DNA of 64,000 bases. Source: Azospirillum cavernae (lineage in GTDB: Bacteria; Pseudomonadota; Alphaproteobacteria; Azospirillales; Azospirillaceae). Both the position numbers and the translations under genes were made by a program. Location of the stretch: positions 1,753,001-1,817,000 of the forward strand of contig NZ_QYUL01000001.1 in the NCBI RefSeq assembly GCF_003590795.1. The letters run 5' to 3'. Under the pieces are notes generated by a model. That model was given only the letters and a program-made list of their open reading frames with translations. It was not told the DNA's origin and searched no databases. Within the stretch, counting starts at the first letter, position 1. Each line of letters opens with the position of its first letter. This document shows positions 27,629-38,398 of the stretch, one piece after another.

Positions 27629-28531
27629 ATGACCGACATCGCCGCCGTGCTCCTCAAAGTCGCGCCAAGCATCAAGCCGAACTATCTGCAAGCCTTCCAG
27701 CAGAGCGGCGACCTGTTCGCGCAATTCGGCATCACCACGCCGCTGCGCATCACCCATTTCCTCGCGCAGATGATGCACGAGACCGGCGGCGGGCGGGTGC
27801 TGTACGAAAGCCTCTACTACACCACCGCCGACCGGCTGCTGGCGATCTTCGGCGTTGGCAACCATTCCGCCGCCATTCGGCCCGACGAGGTCGATGGTCT
27901 GTTGAAAAACGAACAGGCTCTGGCCGAGCGTGTCTATGGCCTGGGCAACCCGCCCAAGGCGAAGGAGTTGGGCAACAGCCGCCCGGGCGACGGCTATCTG
28001 TTCCGGGGCAGCGGGCTGCTGCAAACCACTGGCGGGTCGAATTTCCAGCGGATGGGCGCCAAGGCTGGCGTCGATTTCTACAACCACCCCGACCTGATCG
28101 TCGCCCCCGAACACGCCCTGAAACCGGCCCTGCATGAGTGGGACGAGGGCAACCTGAACGCCGCCGCCGACGCCAACGACATCCGCGCCATCACCCGCCG
28201 GATCAACGGCGGCTACAACGGGTTGGACGACCGGCAAGCGTGGTTCGACAAGATTTGGCCGGAAATCAACGGCGACGCCGCTCCCGCCGCCCCCGCGACC
28301 GGCGGCTCGACCGCGTTGGGGACTGACGACAGCTCCACCAAATGGCTGCAAGCGGCGCTGAACGCCGCCGGGGCCAAGCCGCCCTTGACCGTCGACGGCG
28401 TGAGCGGCCCGGCCACCACCGCCGCCATCCGCGCCTTCCAGCAAAGCGCCGGTCTGAGCGTGGACGGCATCGCCGGTCCCAAAACCCGCGCCGCCCTGCA
28501 AAGCCATGTGACCGCGCCGCCGTCGGCCTGA
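27629..28531 (+). CDS. GH19 chitinase-like lysin with peptidoglycan-binding domain
   Basis: The 300-aa protein has a family-19 glycoside hydrolase domain (residues 10-210). Catalytic Glu lies in FLAQMMHETGGG, and YLFRGSGLLQTTGGSNFQRMG and RRINGGYNGLDDRQAWF are further family blocks. A PG_binding_1 domain follows (LQAALNAAGAKPPLTVDGVSGPATTAAIRAFQQSAGLSVDG-type repeat). No signal peptide is seen. Such proteins are often phage or tailocin endolysins, so this may be a phage remnant. AGGAAG precedes the ATG at 27629. Confidence 0.85.
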   Translation: MTDIAAVLLKVAPSIKPNYLQAFQQSGDLFAQFGITTPLRITHFLAQMMHETGGGRVLYESLYYTTADRLLAIFGVGNHSAAIRPDEVDGLLKNEQALAERVYGLGNPPKAKELGNSRPGDGYLFRGSGLLQTTGGSNFQRMGAKAGVDFYNHPDLIVAPEHALKPALHEWDEGNLNAAADANDIRAITRRINGGYNGLDDRQAWFDKIWPEINGDAAPAAPATGGSTALGTDDSSTKWLQAALNAAGAKPPLTVDGVSGPATTAAIRAFQQSAGLSVDGIAGPKTRAALQSHVTAPPSA

Positions 28532-28558
28532 CCGCACGGCGGTTGTTGGTCGGTTGAC

Positions 28559-28598
28559 GTCAAACCGTCACGGCGCCTTCGGGCCGTGACGGTTTGAC
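28559..28598. terminator. Long hairpin after the lysin gene
   Basis: A 16-bp perfect stem (28559-28574 with 28583-28598) closes an 8-nt loop. No T-run follows, so it may act as a barrier between the lysin and higBA transcripts. Confidence 0.6.
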
Positions 28599-28655
28599 AG
28601 AGGGATGCGGCGATACCTATTAGGTAACAACGCTCTTGCGCGCGCCCGCGCATTT

Positions 28656-28674
28656 CGTTACTATCCTGGTAACG
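28656..28674. promoter_or_regulatory. Probable HigBA operator
   Basis: CGTTAC-N7-GTAACG is a perfect inverted repeat ending at the ribosome binding site of higB. A further GGTAAC copy is at 28623-28628. Autoregulatory sites of HigA are usually placed like this. Confidence 0.6.
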
Positions 28675-28684
28675 GAGAAATGCG

Positions 28685-28963
28685 ATGGCCATAGTGGCGA
28701 TCAAGCACAAAGGGTTGCGGGAGCTGTTTGAAGACGGACGTTCCGGCAAGGTCGCCAAGAACCTGCAATCCAACGCCATCCTCATTCTGGACCACCTGGA
28801 CGCCATCACAAGCCTGGAAGACTGTGAGGGCGTAAAGGATTTCCACGCGCTCAAAGGCGACCGAAAGGGCGACTACAGCATGCACGTCTCAGGCAACTGG
28901 TGCATAACCTTCGCCTTCGATGGCGCTGACGTCATCATCCTGGATCTGGAGGATTATCACTGA
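28685..28963 (+). CDS. higB: HigB/RelE-type toxin (mRNA interferase)
   Basis: A 92-aa RelE/ParE-fold protein: MAIVAIKHKGLRELFEDG, HLDAITSLEDCEGVKDFHALKGDRKGDYSMHV and NWCITFAF are HigB (plasmid-killer) blocks. It is predicted to cut mRNA on the ribosome. The toxin gene comes before the antitoxin gene, the typical hig order, and the stop overlaps the higA start. Confidence 0.9.
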   Translation: MAIVAIKHKGLRELFEDGRSGKVAKNLQSNAILILDHLDAITSLEDCEGVKDFHALKGDRKGDYSMHVSGNWCITFAFDGADVIILDLEDYH

Positions 28964-29301
28964 TGGCCGAGCTTCGTCGAAACCGCCGCCCCACCGCGCC
29001 CGGACTGATTCTCAAGGCCCATTATATGGAGCCGCGCGCCATCAGCGTGACCGCCATGGCCGCCGCCCTGGGAATGAGCCGCAAGCATGTCAGCCAGATC
29101 GTCAATGGTCACAAGAGAGTCGAACCGACCACGGCCGCCCGTTTGGCGCTGGTGCTCGGCACGACGCCGCGTTTTTGGATGAATCTGCAAGCCGCCGTCG
29201 ATGAGTGGGACGCTTCCATCGAAATCGCGGACTGGACTCCCAGCGCCATCTTCGCGCCCCCCGCGCCAACGGGAAATGACACGGCGGTTCCCGGAGCATA
29301 A
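28963..29301 (+). CDS. higA: HigA-type antitoxin
   Basis: A 112-aa protein with an Xre-like helix-turn-helix (ISVTAMAAALGMSRKHVSQIVNGHKRVEPTTAARLALVLGTTPRFWMNLQ) characteristic of HigA. Its extended C terminus (about 30 residues after WMNLQAAVDEWDAS) probably wraps HigB. The ATG overlaps the higB stop codon by one base. Confidence 0.9.
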   Translation: MAELRRNRRPTAPGLILKAHYMEPRAISVTAMAAALGMSRKHVSQIVNGHKRVEPTTAARLALVLGTTPRFWMNLQAAVDEWDASIEIADWTPSAIFAPPAPTGNDTAVPGA

Positions 29302-29440
29302 GCAGGCCCGCGACATCCAGACCACACCAACCCAAAACCCAACGTCAGACTCTCAACAGGTCACAAAAATATCCGTTTGAACCGGAGCGGGTCGCTGCCC
29401 ATAGTTGATGGCGCGACTCTGTCTTTCCGGTGAAACGCTC

Positions 29441-30826
29441 ATGGCCTTTTGGCCCACCAAATACGATGAGTCCCAGAAACGGCGCGGGACTGCCCGGCCC
29501 GTCAGCCCCGCCCTTGCGCCCGCAGCCCCCCCGCCCGCTCCGCCCCAATCCGACCAGCCGCCGCGCGCCATCGCCGAGGCCCGCGTCATCCTGCGCCTGA
29601 ACACCCTGTTGCGCGGCGTCATCACCCCGCTGCGAGCGGACGACGTGTTGGCTTTGCTGGAGCCGCACCGCCCCCGGCTGACGCCAAAGCCGTTGAACCC
29701 GCTGGCGGGCATGATCGGCCAGCCGCAGGGGCGGATGCACGACGCCCTGTTGCGCCCCATCGGTCAAATCATCACCGACGTGCTGCTGCCCGGCGTGCGC
29801 GACCATCTGATCGACCGGCTGGTCAAGAACCACACCCTGCGCGAAGACAGCCTGCCCAGCGCCGTTGATCTGGCCGAAGCGATGCGGTCGCTGGTCGGGC
29901 GGATGCGCGGCGGCGGGCGCGGTCATCTGATGGCCGTCGTCGCGGCGGTGGAGGCCGACGCGCGGGCCACCGCCGACCGCGTGACCCGCGAAACCGCGCC
30001 GATCGACGTCGGTGGCATCGACCGGCTCGCCCGCGCGCTGCTGCGCTTTGAGGTGCGGCGCATGGTGCTGGACGCGCTGGGAGCCACCAACGCCTTGAAC
30101 GAGTCCGTCTACCAGGCGCGCCGCCTCGCCCGTTTCGCGCTGCGCCGGGCGACGGAGGCCATCGACGGCTTTTCCGCCGACCGGGGTTTGCGGGCGCTGC
30201 ACGCCAGCCTCGCCACGCTGGCCCAGGCCGACGGGTTGATCGTCATCGCCCTGCGCAATCTGGACGACCAGAGCGAAACCAAAGAGGAAAGCGGCCCCTT
30301 CGTCGAACCCGCCGACCGCAAGGCGATGAATGATTGGCTGACGGCGGCGTGGCGGCTTTCCGACACATTGTTCGATCTTGTCGAAAAGGCGGCGGCGGGC
30401 GGCGACCTCGACGATCTGCTGTTCGCCGCAATGCTGCGCCAATTGCGCAGCCTTCATCATTTCTGCGCCGATCTGGCCCATGACGGGCGTCCGGCCACGG
30501 TGGACACGCTGAAAGGCCGCTTGATCGCCCGCAGCGCCGACGCCGCCCAAAGCGTCGGCGATCATCTGATCGCCACCCTGCTGGCCCGCCCGCCCGACCG
30601 GGACAAGGCCCGCCGCCTGCTGACGCGCGGGCGCATGGTCGCGCAACTGCTCTACGACATGGAGCAGGACGACGTGGTCGAGGATTTGGCCCTGCGCCTG
30701 CTGCTCGCCGAACAGGCGTTGGAGCAGGATGGACAGGCTTCGGGTGAAAGACCGGACAAAATGTCGGGCTTTGTCGGGGCTGTGACATACCCGACAAAGG
30801 GGCCTGACCCGGCCCATTCTCAATAA
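29441..30826 (+). CDS. Unrecognised helical protein encoded just upstream of nifH
   Basis: A 461-aa, almost wholly alpha-helical protein with a Pro/Ala-rich segment at residues 20-40. Blocks such as ILRLNTLLRGVITPLRADDVLALLEPHRPRL and DALLRPIGQIITDVLLPGVRDHLIDRLVKNH suggest helical bundles. No signal peptide or enzyme motif is seen and I do not recognise a family. Alternative starts exist at 29408 (ATG) and 29405 (TTG). The last 20 codons overlap both NifA binding sites of nifH, so coding and regulatory functions share the same DNA. The gene may be expressed with or against nif control; this is untested. Confidence 0.7.
   Translation: MAFWPTKYDESQKRRGTARPVSPALAPAAPPPAPPQSDQPPRAIAEARVILRLNTLLRGVITPLRADDVLALLEPHRPRLTPKPLNPLAGMIGQPQGRMHDALLRPIGQIITDVLLPGVRDHLIDRLVKNHTLREDSLPSAVDLAEAMRSLVGRMRGGGRGHLMAVVAAVEADARATADRVTRETAPIDVGGIDRLARALLRFEVRRMVLDALGATNALNESVYQARRLARFALRRATEAIDGFSADRGLRALHASLATLAQADGLIVIALRNLDDQSETKEESGPFVEPADRKAMNDWLTAAWRLSDTLFDLVEKAAAGGDLDDLLFAAMLRQLRSLHHFCADLAHDGRPATVDTLKGRLIARSADAAQSVGDHLIATLLARPPDRDKARRLLTRGRMVAQLLYDMEQDDVVEDLALRLLLAEQALEQDGQASGERPDKMSGFVGAVTYPTKGPDPAHSQ
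30769..30799 (+). promoter_or_regulatory. Overlapping NifA activator sites of nifHDK
   Basis: Two TGT-N10-ACA motifs, 30772-30787 and 30781-30796, overlap by 7 bp and lie within a perfect 10-bp inverted repeat (CTTTGTCGGG at 30769-30778, CCCGACAAAG at 30790-30799). They end about 70-80 bp before the -24 element and sit inside the 3' end of the preceding gene. Confidence 0.85.
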
Positions 30827-30844
30827 CATCAACAATATCAATGA

Positions 30845-31861
<1,017 letters not shown>

Positions 31862-31897
31862 TCTCAGGGCTGTTTCTTGAGTGCTTGAGTACCGGCA

Positions 31898-31983
31898 GCC
31901 CCGCCTTCGGGCGGGGCGCCACCTGAACACTGACCCTGCTCCCCAGCCCCGCCACGACATCGCCCCTTTTCCCTAAAAGGGCG
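31898..31983 (+). promoter_or_regulatory. nifH-nifD intergenic mRNA hairpins
   Basis: GCCCCGCC-TTCG-GGCGGGGC (31898-31917) is an 8-bp stem with a UUCG tetraloop. A second stem, CGCCCCTTTT / AAAAGGGCG (31961-31983) with a bulge, lies nearer nifD. Neither has a U-tract. They may stabilise or partly terminate, giving more nifH than nifDK mRNA (inference). Confidence 0.6.
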
Positions 31984-32052
31984 TCCGCGAGGGAGGGACA
32001 GGTCGGTCCCGCGCTGTAGGGCGCGCTGAATCAATGCAGGAGGCTGGGCGCT

Positions 32053-33492
32053 ATGAGCCTGTCCGAGAACACCACTGTCGACGTCAAGGCGCTGGTCAAC
32101 GACGTCCTCGAGGCCTATCCCGAAAAGACCCGCAAGCGTCGCGCCAAGCACATCAACGTGCTGGAAGCCGAAGCCAAGGATTGCGGCGTCAAGTCGAACG
32201 TCAAGTCGATCCCCGGCGTCATGACCATCCGTGGTTGCGCCTACGCCGGTTCCAAGGGCGTGGTGTGGGGTCCGATCAAGGACATGATCCACATCTCCCA
32301 CGGCCCGGTCGGCTGCGGCTATTACTCGTGGTCGGGCCGCCGCAACTACTACATCGGCGACACCGGCATCGACAGCTGGGGCACGATGCACTTCACCTCG
32401 GATTTCCAGGAGAAGGACATTGTGTTCGGCGGCGACAAGAAGCTGCACAAGGTCATCGAGGAAATCAACGACCTGTTCCCGCTGGTCAACGGCATCTCGA
32501 TCCAGTCGGAATGCCCGATCGGTCTGATCGGCGACGACATCGAGGCGGTCGCCCGCGTCAAGTCGGCGGAAATCGGCAAGCCGGTCATCCCGGTGCGCTG
32601 CGAAGGCTTCCGTGGCGTGTCCCAGTCGCTGGGCCACCACATCGCCAACGACACGATCCGCGACTGGGTGTTTGAAAAGACGACTCCGAAGGCCGATTTC
32701 GTCTCCACCCCGTATGACGTCACCATCATCGGCGACTACAACATCGGTGGCGACGCCTGGTCCTCGCGCATTCTGCTGGAAGAGATGGGCCTGCGGGTGA
32801 TCTCGCAATGGTCGGGCGACGGCACGCTGGCCGAGCTGGAGAACACCCCCAAGGCCAAGGTCAACCTCATCCACTGCTACCGCTCGATGAACTACATCGC
32901 GCGCCACATGGAAGAGAAGTACAACATTCCTTGGATGGAATATAATTTCTTCGGGCCGAGCCAGATCGCCGAATCCCTGCGCAAAATCGCCGCTCTGTTC
33001 GACGACAGCATCAAGGAAAAGGCCGAGGCGGTCATCGCCCGCTACCAGCCGATGGTCGACGCCGTCATCGCCAAGTACAAGACCCGCCTGGAAGGCAAGA
33101 AGGTCATGCTGTATGTCGGCGGTCTGCGTCCGCGCCACGTCGTCGACTCCTATCACGATCTCGGCATGGAAGTCGTCGGCACGGGTTACGAATTCGCCCA
33201 CAACGACGATTACCAGCGCACCCAACATTACGTCAAAGAAGGCACGCTGATTTACGACGACGTGACCGCGTTCGAGCTGGAGAAGTTCGTCGAGGCGCTG
33301 CGTCCCGATCTCGTCGCTTCGGGCATCAAGGAAAAATACGTTTTCCAGAAGATGGGCCTGCCGTTCCGCCAGATGCACTCCTGGGACTATTCGGGTCCGT
33401 ATCACGGCTATGACGGCTTCGCGATTTTCGCGCGCGACATGGATCTGGCCATCAACAACCCCGTCTGGGGCGTGATGAAGGCCCCGTTCTGA
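32053..33492 (+). CDS. nifD: NifD, nitrogenase MoFe protein alpha subunit
   Basis: A 479-aa subunit that holds FeMo-co. P-cluster ligands Cys62, Cys88 and Cys154 and FeMo-co ligands Cys275 and His442 sit at the same numbers as in Azotobacter. [30 protein letters not shown] and CHRSM-like HCYRSMNY are clear. GCAGGAGG precedes the ATG. It is 191 bp from nifH and 31 bp from nifK. Confidence 0.99.
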   Translation: MSLSENTTVDVKALVNDVLEAYPEKTRKRRAKHINVLEAEAKDCGVKSNVKSIPGVMTIRGCAYAGSKGVVWGPIKDMIHISHGPVGCGYYSWSGRRNYYIGDTGIDSWGTMHFTSDFQEKDIVFGGDKKLHKVIEEINDLFPLVNGISIQSECPIGLIGDDIEAVARVKSAEIGKPVIPVRCEGFRGVSQSLGHHIANDTIRDWVFEKTTPKADFVSTPYDVTIIGDYNIGGDAWSSRILLEEMGLRVISQWSGDGTLAELENTPKAKVNLIHCYRSMNYIARHMEEKYNIPWMEYNFFGPSQIAESLRKIAALFDDSIKEKAEAVIARYQPMVDAVIAKYKTRLEGKKVMLYVGGLRPRHVVDSYHDLGMEVVGTGYEFAHNDDYQRTQHYVKEGTLIYDDVTAFELEKFVEALRPDLVASGIKEKYVFQKMGLPFRQMHSWDYSGPYHGYDGFAIFARDMDLAINNPVWGVMKAPF

Positions 33493-33523
33493 CCAACGGC
33501 CTCTGGAAAAGGAAACATTGACG

Positions 33524-35083
33524 ATGACCGATAAAGTTTCGCAGAGCGCCGACAAGGTTCTCGATCACTACACGCTCTTCCGTCAGCCTGAATACAAGGC
33601 GATGTTCGAGCGCAAGAAGGCCGAGTTTGAATACGGCCATTCCGACGCCGAGGTCGCCCGGGTGTCCGAATGGACCAAGACGGAAGAGTACAAGGCCAAG
33701 AACTTCGCCCGTGAAGCCGTCGTCATCAACCCGACGAAGGCCTGCCAGCCGATCGGCGCGATGTTCGCCGCTCAAGGTTTTGAAGGCACCTTGCCGCTGG
33801 TCCATGGCTCGCAAGGCTGCGTCGCTTATTACCGCACCCATCTGACCCGCCATTTCAAGGAGCCGAATTCGGCGGTCTCCTCGTCGATGACGGAAGACGC
33901 GGCGGTGTTCGGCGGTCTGAACAACATGATCGACGGCCTGGCCAACGCCTATTCGCTGTACAAGCCGAAGATGATCGCCGTGCTGACCACCTGCATGGCC
34001 GAAGTCATCGGCGACGATCTCCAGGGCTTCATCGCCAACGCGAAGAAGAAGGAAAGCGTCCCGGAAGATTTCCCGGTGCCGTTCGCCCACACCCCGGCCT
34101 TCGTCGGCAGCCACATCGTCGGCTACGACAACATGATCAAGGGCGTCCTCACCTATTTCTGGGGCGCCGCCGAAAAATACGACACGCCGAAGAACGAGAC
34201 GATCAACCTGATCCCCGGCTTTGACGGCTTCGCGGTCGGCAACAACCGCGAACTGAAGAAGATCGCCGGTCAGTTCGGCATCAACCTGCAAATCTTGTCG
34301 GACGTCTCCGACAACTTCGACACGCCGATGGACGGCGAGTACCGCATGTATGACGGCGGGACGAAGATCGAGGACGTGAAGGCGGCGGTCCATTCCAAGG
34401 CCACGCTCTCGATGCAGGAATACAACACGCCCCAGACCTTGCAGTTCATCAAGGAAAAGGGCCAGGACGTCGCCAAGTTCAACTACCCGATGGGCGTCAC
34501 CGCCACCGACGAGCTGCTGATGAAGCTCGCCGAACTGTCGGGCAAGCCGGTGCCGGACTCCCTGCGGCTTGAGCGTGGCCGTCTGGTCGACGCCATCGCC
34601 GACAGCCACACCCACATGCACGGCAAGCGCTTCGCGGTCTATGGCGACCCGGATTTCTGCATCGGCATGTCCCGCTTCCTGCTGGAGCTGGGCGCCGAGC
34701 CGGTGCACATCCTGTCCACGTCAGGCTCGAAGAAGTGGGAGAAGCAGGTTCAGAAAATCCTGGACGCCTCGCCCTTCGGCGCGTCGGGCGCCGCCCATGG
34801 CGGCAAGGATCTGTGGCACCTGCGGTCGCTGATCTTCACCGACAAGGTCGATTACATCATCGGCAACAGCTACGGCAAATATCTGGAGCGTGACACCAAG
34901 ATCCCGCTCATCCGCCTGACCTACCCGATCTTCGACCGTCACCACCACCACCGCTACCCGACCTGGGGCTATCAGGGCGCGCTGAACGTCCTGGTCCGCA
35001 TCCTGGATCGGATTTTCGAGGACATCGACGCCAACACCAACATCGTTGGCGAGACCGATTACTCGTTCGACTTGATCCGCTGA
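33524..35083 (+). CDS. nifK: NifK, nitrogenase MoFe protein beta subunit
   Basis: The 519-aa beta subunit shares the P-cluster through Cys74, Cys99 and Cys157 ([30 protein letters not shown]). The ATG at 33524 follows AAAAGGA; a TTG two codons earlier is in frame but less likely. The C terminus is complete (YSFDLIR), and a strong terminator follows 67 bp later. Confidence 0.99.
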   Translation: MTDKVSQSADKVLDHYTLFRQPEYKAMFERKKAEFEYGHSDAEVARVSEWTKTEEYKAKNFAREAVVINPTKACQPIGAMFAAQGFEGTLPLVHGSQGCVAYYRTHLTRHFKEPNSAVSSSMTEDAAVFGGLNNMIDGLANAYSLYKPKMIAVLTTCMAEVIGDDLQGFIANAKKKESVPEDFPVPFAHTPAFVGSHIVGYDNMIKGVLTYFWGAAEKYDTPKNETINLIPGFDGFAVGNNRELKKIAGQFGINLQILSDVSDNFDTPMDGEYRMYDGGTKIEDVKAAVHSKATLSMQEYNTPQTLQFIKEKGQDVAKFNYPMGVTATDELLMKLAELSGKPVPDSLRLERGRLVDAIADSHTHMHGKRFAVYGDPDFCIGMSRFLLELGAEPVHILSTSGSKKWEKQVQKILDASPFGASGAAHGGKDLWHLRSLIFTDKVDYIIGNSYGKYLERDTKIPLIRLTYPIFDRHHHHRYPTWGYQGALNVLVRILDRIFEDIDANTNIVGETDYSFDLIR

Positions 35084-35150
35084 TCCGGTCGCCGTTCACC
35101 CGGCGGGACGGGGCGTCCATCCCCTTGATCCCGCCGGTTCCCTGCTGAAA

Positions 35151-35191
35151 ACCGGGGGGCGCCTGTTGAAAAGGCGCTCCCCGGTCTTTTT
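35151..35191 (+). terminator. Terminator of nifHDK
   Basis: A 14-bp stem with one mismatch (35151-35164 with 35172-35185), 7-nt loop, followed by CTTTTT. A second inverted repeat (35101-35108 / 35129-35136) lies just before it. No nifE, nifN or nifX follows. Confidence 0.93.
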
Positions 35192-35213
35192 GCGTGGAAA
35201 CGCCCCATTGGCG

Positions 35214-35723
35214 CTACCGCACCAGAAAGCCGATCATCCGGTCGAGCGAGGCGTGCGCCTGATCGGCCCAATCCTGGCTGGTCAGATGAACCGGCATCGG
35301 CGGCAATTGGGTTGACACCACCCCACGCCCGCCCAGAACGGGCGCGACGCGCAGCAGCAGGCGCGGATTTCGCCCCCCCGGATCCGCGCGCATCTCCATG
35401 CTGACCAGCAGCACCGGATAGGTTGGCGGCTCCATCGCTTCGTCGCGAAAATCAAGACGCGCCACGCTTCGCCCAGCCCCGGCCCAACGCTCGACCAGCG
35501 CCACCGCATCGGCGCAGATGCCCTCCGTCGGAACCGGAACGTCGAGTTCCTCTGGATTTACCAGGTGGCAAGCAACCCCGACACGCGGCGTCTCATCGCT
35601 CAGCAAGGGGGCCGACGCCGCCGGAGCGGTGCAGCCCAGCATCAACAGCCACGCCGCCCCGCGCAGCGCGTGAACGGCCCAAGCCGTCCGCTTGGGGCCA
35701 GTCATCCATCCACCCGTCATCAT
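35214..35723 (-). CDS. Exported protein of unknown function
   Basis: A 169-aa protein with an N-terminal hydrophobic segment (WAVHALRGAAWLLMLG) followed by CTAPAASA. This could be a lipoprotein Cys or a signal peptidase I site after ASA. The mature part has a Cys pair (GVACHL, GICADAVAL) and PVLLVSMEMRADPGGRNPRLLLRVAPVLG, suggesting a small beta-sandwich. No family is recognised. AGGA six bp upstream favours the first of two adjacent ATGs. Convergent with nifK. Confidence 0.65.
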   Translation of the reverse strand: MMTGGWMTGPKRTAWAVHALRGAAWLLMLGCTAPAASAPLLSDETPRVGVACHLVNPEELDVPVPTEGICADAVALVERWAGAGRSVARLDFRDEAMEPPTYPVLLVSMEMRADPGGRNPRLLLRVAPVLGGRGVVSTQLPPMPVHLTSQDWADQAHASLDRMIGFLVR

Positions 35724-36042
35724 TCCACGTCCTGGTCACGGCGCGCACGCCCTCTCGCTCTGATACGCAAGAGCCGCTTCCGTCCAGCGCGTCGCGCATT
35801 TTGCGGTGCAGAATCAATTTTCTCGAATATCTGCAATGGACGCCCTCAATCAAAACACCATTGATGAAAAACAAACTTCGGATACAATAATGACTTCACC
35901 AACAAACGGCTCTTACTTTGCTTCTCACTTTGCAATTTGCCTCTCAAAATGAGAATCTTGAGTTCCTTCAATGTTGGTATTTATCCTTATTGCATCAAGT
36001 CATGCCTCGTGCTTTTATAAGCGGACATTAAGGACACAAACC
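35724..36042. other. AT-richer intergenic region upstream of the chemoreceptor
   Basis: These 319 bp are clearly poorer in GC than their surroundings from about 35820 on. CACTTTGC and ACTTTGCTTCTC-like direct repeats occur at 35915-35945. No gene is seen. The chemoreceptor promoter should lie here. Confidence 0.5.
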
Positions 36043-37563
36043 ATGCTTTGGGGAAGAGGAGTGATCAGCGCCATGTTCGGATTCACCAAATCAGTGACGG
36101 GCGCCCCATCCGACGCCCTTGCCACCCTGTCCGCATTGGATCGTTCGCAAGCGGTGATCGAGTTCAAGCCGGACGGCACAATCCTGACCGCCAACCAGAA
36201 TTTCCTCAGCGCCATGGGTTACGCGTTGACGGAGATTCAGGGCAAGCACCACAGCCTGTTCATGGAGCCGAGCGCCCGCGACAGCCAGGATTACCGCGAT
36301 TTTTGGAACCGGCTGAAGCGCGGCGAGTTTCAGGCCGGGCTGTTCAAGCGCATCGACAAGAACGGCAAAGAAATCTGGCTTGAAGCCTCCTACAACCCGA
36401 TCCTCGACAAAGCGGGTCAGGTCATCAAGGTCGTCAAATTCGCCTCCGACGTTACCAAACGGCAAACCGAACACGCCGATCTGCTGGGCAAGGTGAACGC
36501 CATTCAAAATTCCCAGGCGGTCATCGAATTCAAGCTGGACGGCACCGTCATCACGGCGAACGAGAATTTCCTGAGCGTGCTTGGCTACAGCCTCGGCGAG
36601 ATTCAGGGGCGCCATCACAGCATGTTCGTCGAACCGGCGGAGCGTGACGCCGTGGCCTACCGCCAGTTCTGGGAAAAACTCAATCGCGGCGAGTTCCAGG
36701 CCGCCCAGTACAAGCGGATCGGCAAGAACGGCAAAATCGTCTGGATCCAGGCGTCCTACAACCCGATCCTCGATTTGAACGGCAAGCCCTGCAAGGTCAT
36801 CAAATTCGCCACCGACATCACCGCCCAGGTCGCTCTACTCGATCAGTTGAAGCGGATGATCGACACCAACTTCGCTGAAATCGAAGGGGCGCTCGACTCC
36901 GCCCGCCATCAGGCCAACGAGGCGTCCAACGCGTCGGGCCTCACCCAATCCACCGTGCAGACGGTGGCCGCCAGTTCCGAGGAATTGGCGGCGTCGGCCA
37001 AGGAAATCGCCGACAGCATGGCGCGCTCCCAGCAGGCCGCCGACACCGCCTATCGCGAAACCGAAAACGCCGACCGGGCCGCCGGGCGGCTGACCGAAGT
37101 GGCCAAGGCGATGGGCGGCATCGTCGATCTGATCCGCTCCATCGCCGGGCAGATCAACCTGCTGGCGCTGAACGCCACCATCGAAGCCGCGCGCGCCGGT
37201 GAAGCGGGCCGGGGATTCGCCGTGGTCGCCACCGAGGTGAAAAACCTCGCCAACCAATCGGCCAACGCCACCGCCCAGATCTCCAAGGAAATCGACGGCA
37301 TGCAAAGCGTGTCGACCGACGTGGTGGCGTCGCTGGGCACGATCCGGCAGGCCATGACCAATCTGCGGGAGTTCGTCACCGTCACCGCCGGCGCGGTGGA
37401 GGAGCAAAGCGCCGTCACCGGCGACATGTCCCTCAACATGCAAAGCGCCTCGGCCTCCGTCGGCGCCGTCGATCAAAGCATCGGCGCGATCAGTTCGGCG
37501 ATCACCCAGGTCTCCAACGCGGTCGCCCAAACCAAAGAGGCCGCCCACGTCCTGGCCCGCTGA
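36043..37563 (+). CDS. Soluble methyl-accepting chemotaxis protein with two PAS domains
   Basis: A 506-aa chemoreceptor without membrane segments. Two tandem Aer-like PAS-PAC domains (about residues 25-145 and 146-270) share near-identical blocks: AVIEFK.DGT, NFLS..GY and EIQG.HHS. The signalling domain follows, with the hairpin tip [20 protein letters not shown] and [43 protein letters not shown] sensing suggests energy or redox taxis, useful for finding low oxygen. AAGGA at 36030-36034 supports the ATG at 36043; MFGFTKS at 36073 is an alternative start. Confidence 0.9.
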   Translation: MLWGRGVISAMFGFTKSVTGAPSDALATLSALDRSQAVIEFKPDGTILTANQNFLSAMGYALTEIQGKHHSLFMEPSARDSQDYRDFWNRLKRGEFQAGLFKRIDKNGKEIWLEASYNPILDKAGQVIKVVKFASDVTKRQTEHADLLGKVNAIQNSQAVIEFKLDGTVITANENFLSVLGYSLGEIQGRHHSMFVEPAERDAVAYRQFWEKLNRGEFQAAQYKRIGKNGKIVWIQASYNPILDLNGKPCKVIKFATDITAQVALLDQLKRMIDTNFAEIEGALDSARHQANEASNASGLTQSTVQTVAASSEELAASAKEIADSMARSQQAADTAYRETENADRAAGRLTEVAKAMGGIVDLIRSIAGQINLLALNATIEAARAGEAGRGFAVVATEVKNLANQSANATAQISKEIDGMQSVSTDVVASLGTIRQAMTNLREFVTVTAGAVEEQSAVTGDMSLNMQSASASVGAVDQSIGAISSAITQVSNAVAQTKEAAHVLAR

Positions 37564-37582
37564 GCGTCCGAGAAAGGATCGC

Positions 37583-38302
37583 TCAGAACATCGGCGCGCG
37601 AAGGTCCCGGCTGTAGCACCACAAACGCGCGGTCGGGACCGCGACCATCACCGCCGCCACGCCATAACCGACCATCCAACCCGGCGCGTAAAGCACCAGC
37701 AACGACAAGGCCAAGCCCGCCGCCATGGCGATTTCTGCGTAGAGACTGCCTTTCAGGATGGGGTTGTGGGCGTCCGCCCGGACCACGTCGCGCAGGATGG
37801 CCCCCAAACTGGCGTTCATCATGGCGAAGGTCGGTCCCCACAGCTCCAGCGGGTGGCAGTTGAACTGCACGGCGGTGAAGACGCCGGTCACGGTGAAGCT
37901 GGCCAAGCCGACCGCGTCGAACAGCACCAGCAAGGTGCTTGGCTTCAGCCGCCGCGTCGCGTGCAGATACCAGCGCACAATGTCAAAAAAGAACAGCCAA
38001 CGTCCGCGCGCCAGATCAATCAGCCACAGGACCGCGCGCGCGGCGAGCACCGTCAGGATGATGGCCTGCATGTAGGCCGGTTGTTCCAAAATGCCCGGCG
38101 GGTTGCGCCCGGCGATCACATCCATCACCAGCCCGCCGCCCAGCGCGGGCAGCCACGCCAGCATCAGGGCGCCGAAGATTGAATAGCGCTCCGCCCGCGC
38201 GATGGTGATGCCCGACAGGGCGAAGGCCACGGTTCCCATCAGGTCGAGGAACAGAAACCATGGCGCGTTGACCAATTCGCCGAACGACGCTGACGCCCCC
38301 AT
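37583..38302 (-). CDS. TRIC-type cation channel / UPF0126 membrane protein
   Basis: A 239-aa protein with seven membrane segments made of two similar halves, each with a Gly-rich kinked helix: FALSGITIARAERYSIFGALMLAWLPALGGGLVMDV and FTVTGVFTAVQF...MMNASLGAILRDV. The pattern is the bacterial TRIC/UPF0126 family (K+-permeable trimers). GGAGAG precedes the ATG at 38302; an upstream Met has no site. Convergent with the chemoreceptor, 19 bp apart. Confidence 0.88.
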   Translation of the reverse strand: MGASASFGELVNAPWFLFLDLMGTVAFALSGITIARAERYSIFGALMLAWLPALGGGLVMDVIAGRNPPGILEQPAYMQAIILTVLAARAVLWLIDLARGRWLFFFDIVRWYLHATRRLKPSTLLVLFDAVGLASFTVTGVFTAVQFNCHPLELWGPTFAMMNASLGAILRDVVRADAHNPILKGSLYAEIAMAAGLALSLLVLYAPGWMVGYGVAAVMVAVPTARLWCYSRDLRAPMF

Positions 38303-38398
38303 CGCGGCACACTCTCCCCCAGACCGAATGTCCATGGGAGTTGCCGGGTTTTTCGACGGCGCGTCAAGCTGTTGTGATGATTGGCCTCCTCGGCGCCC

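Noticed and set aside
31864..33555. 563-aa minus-strand open frame over nifD
   Set aside because: Complete shadow of nifD with repetitive Val/Asp/Gly composition.
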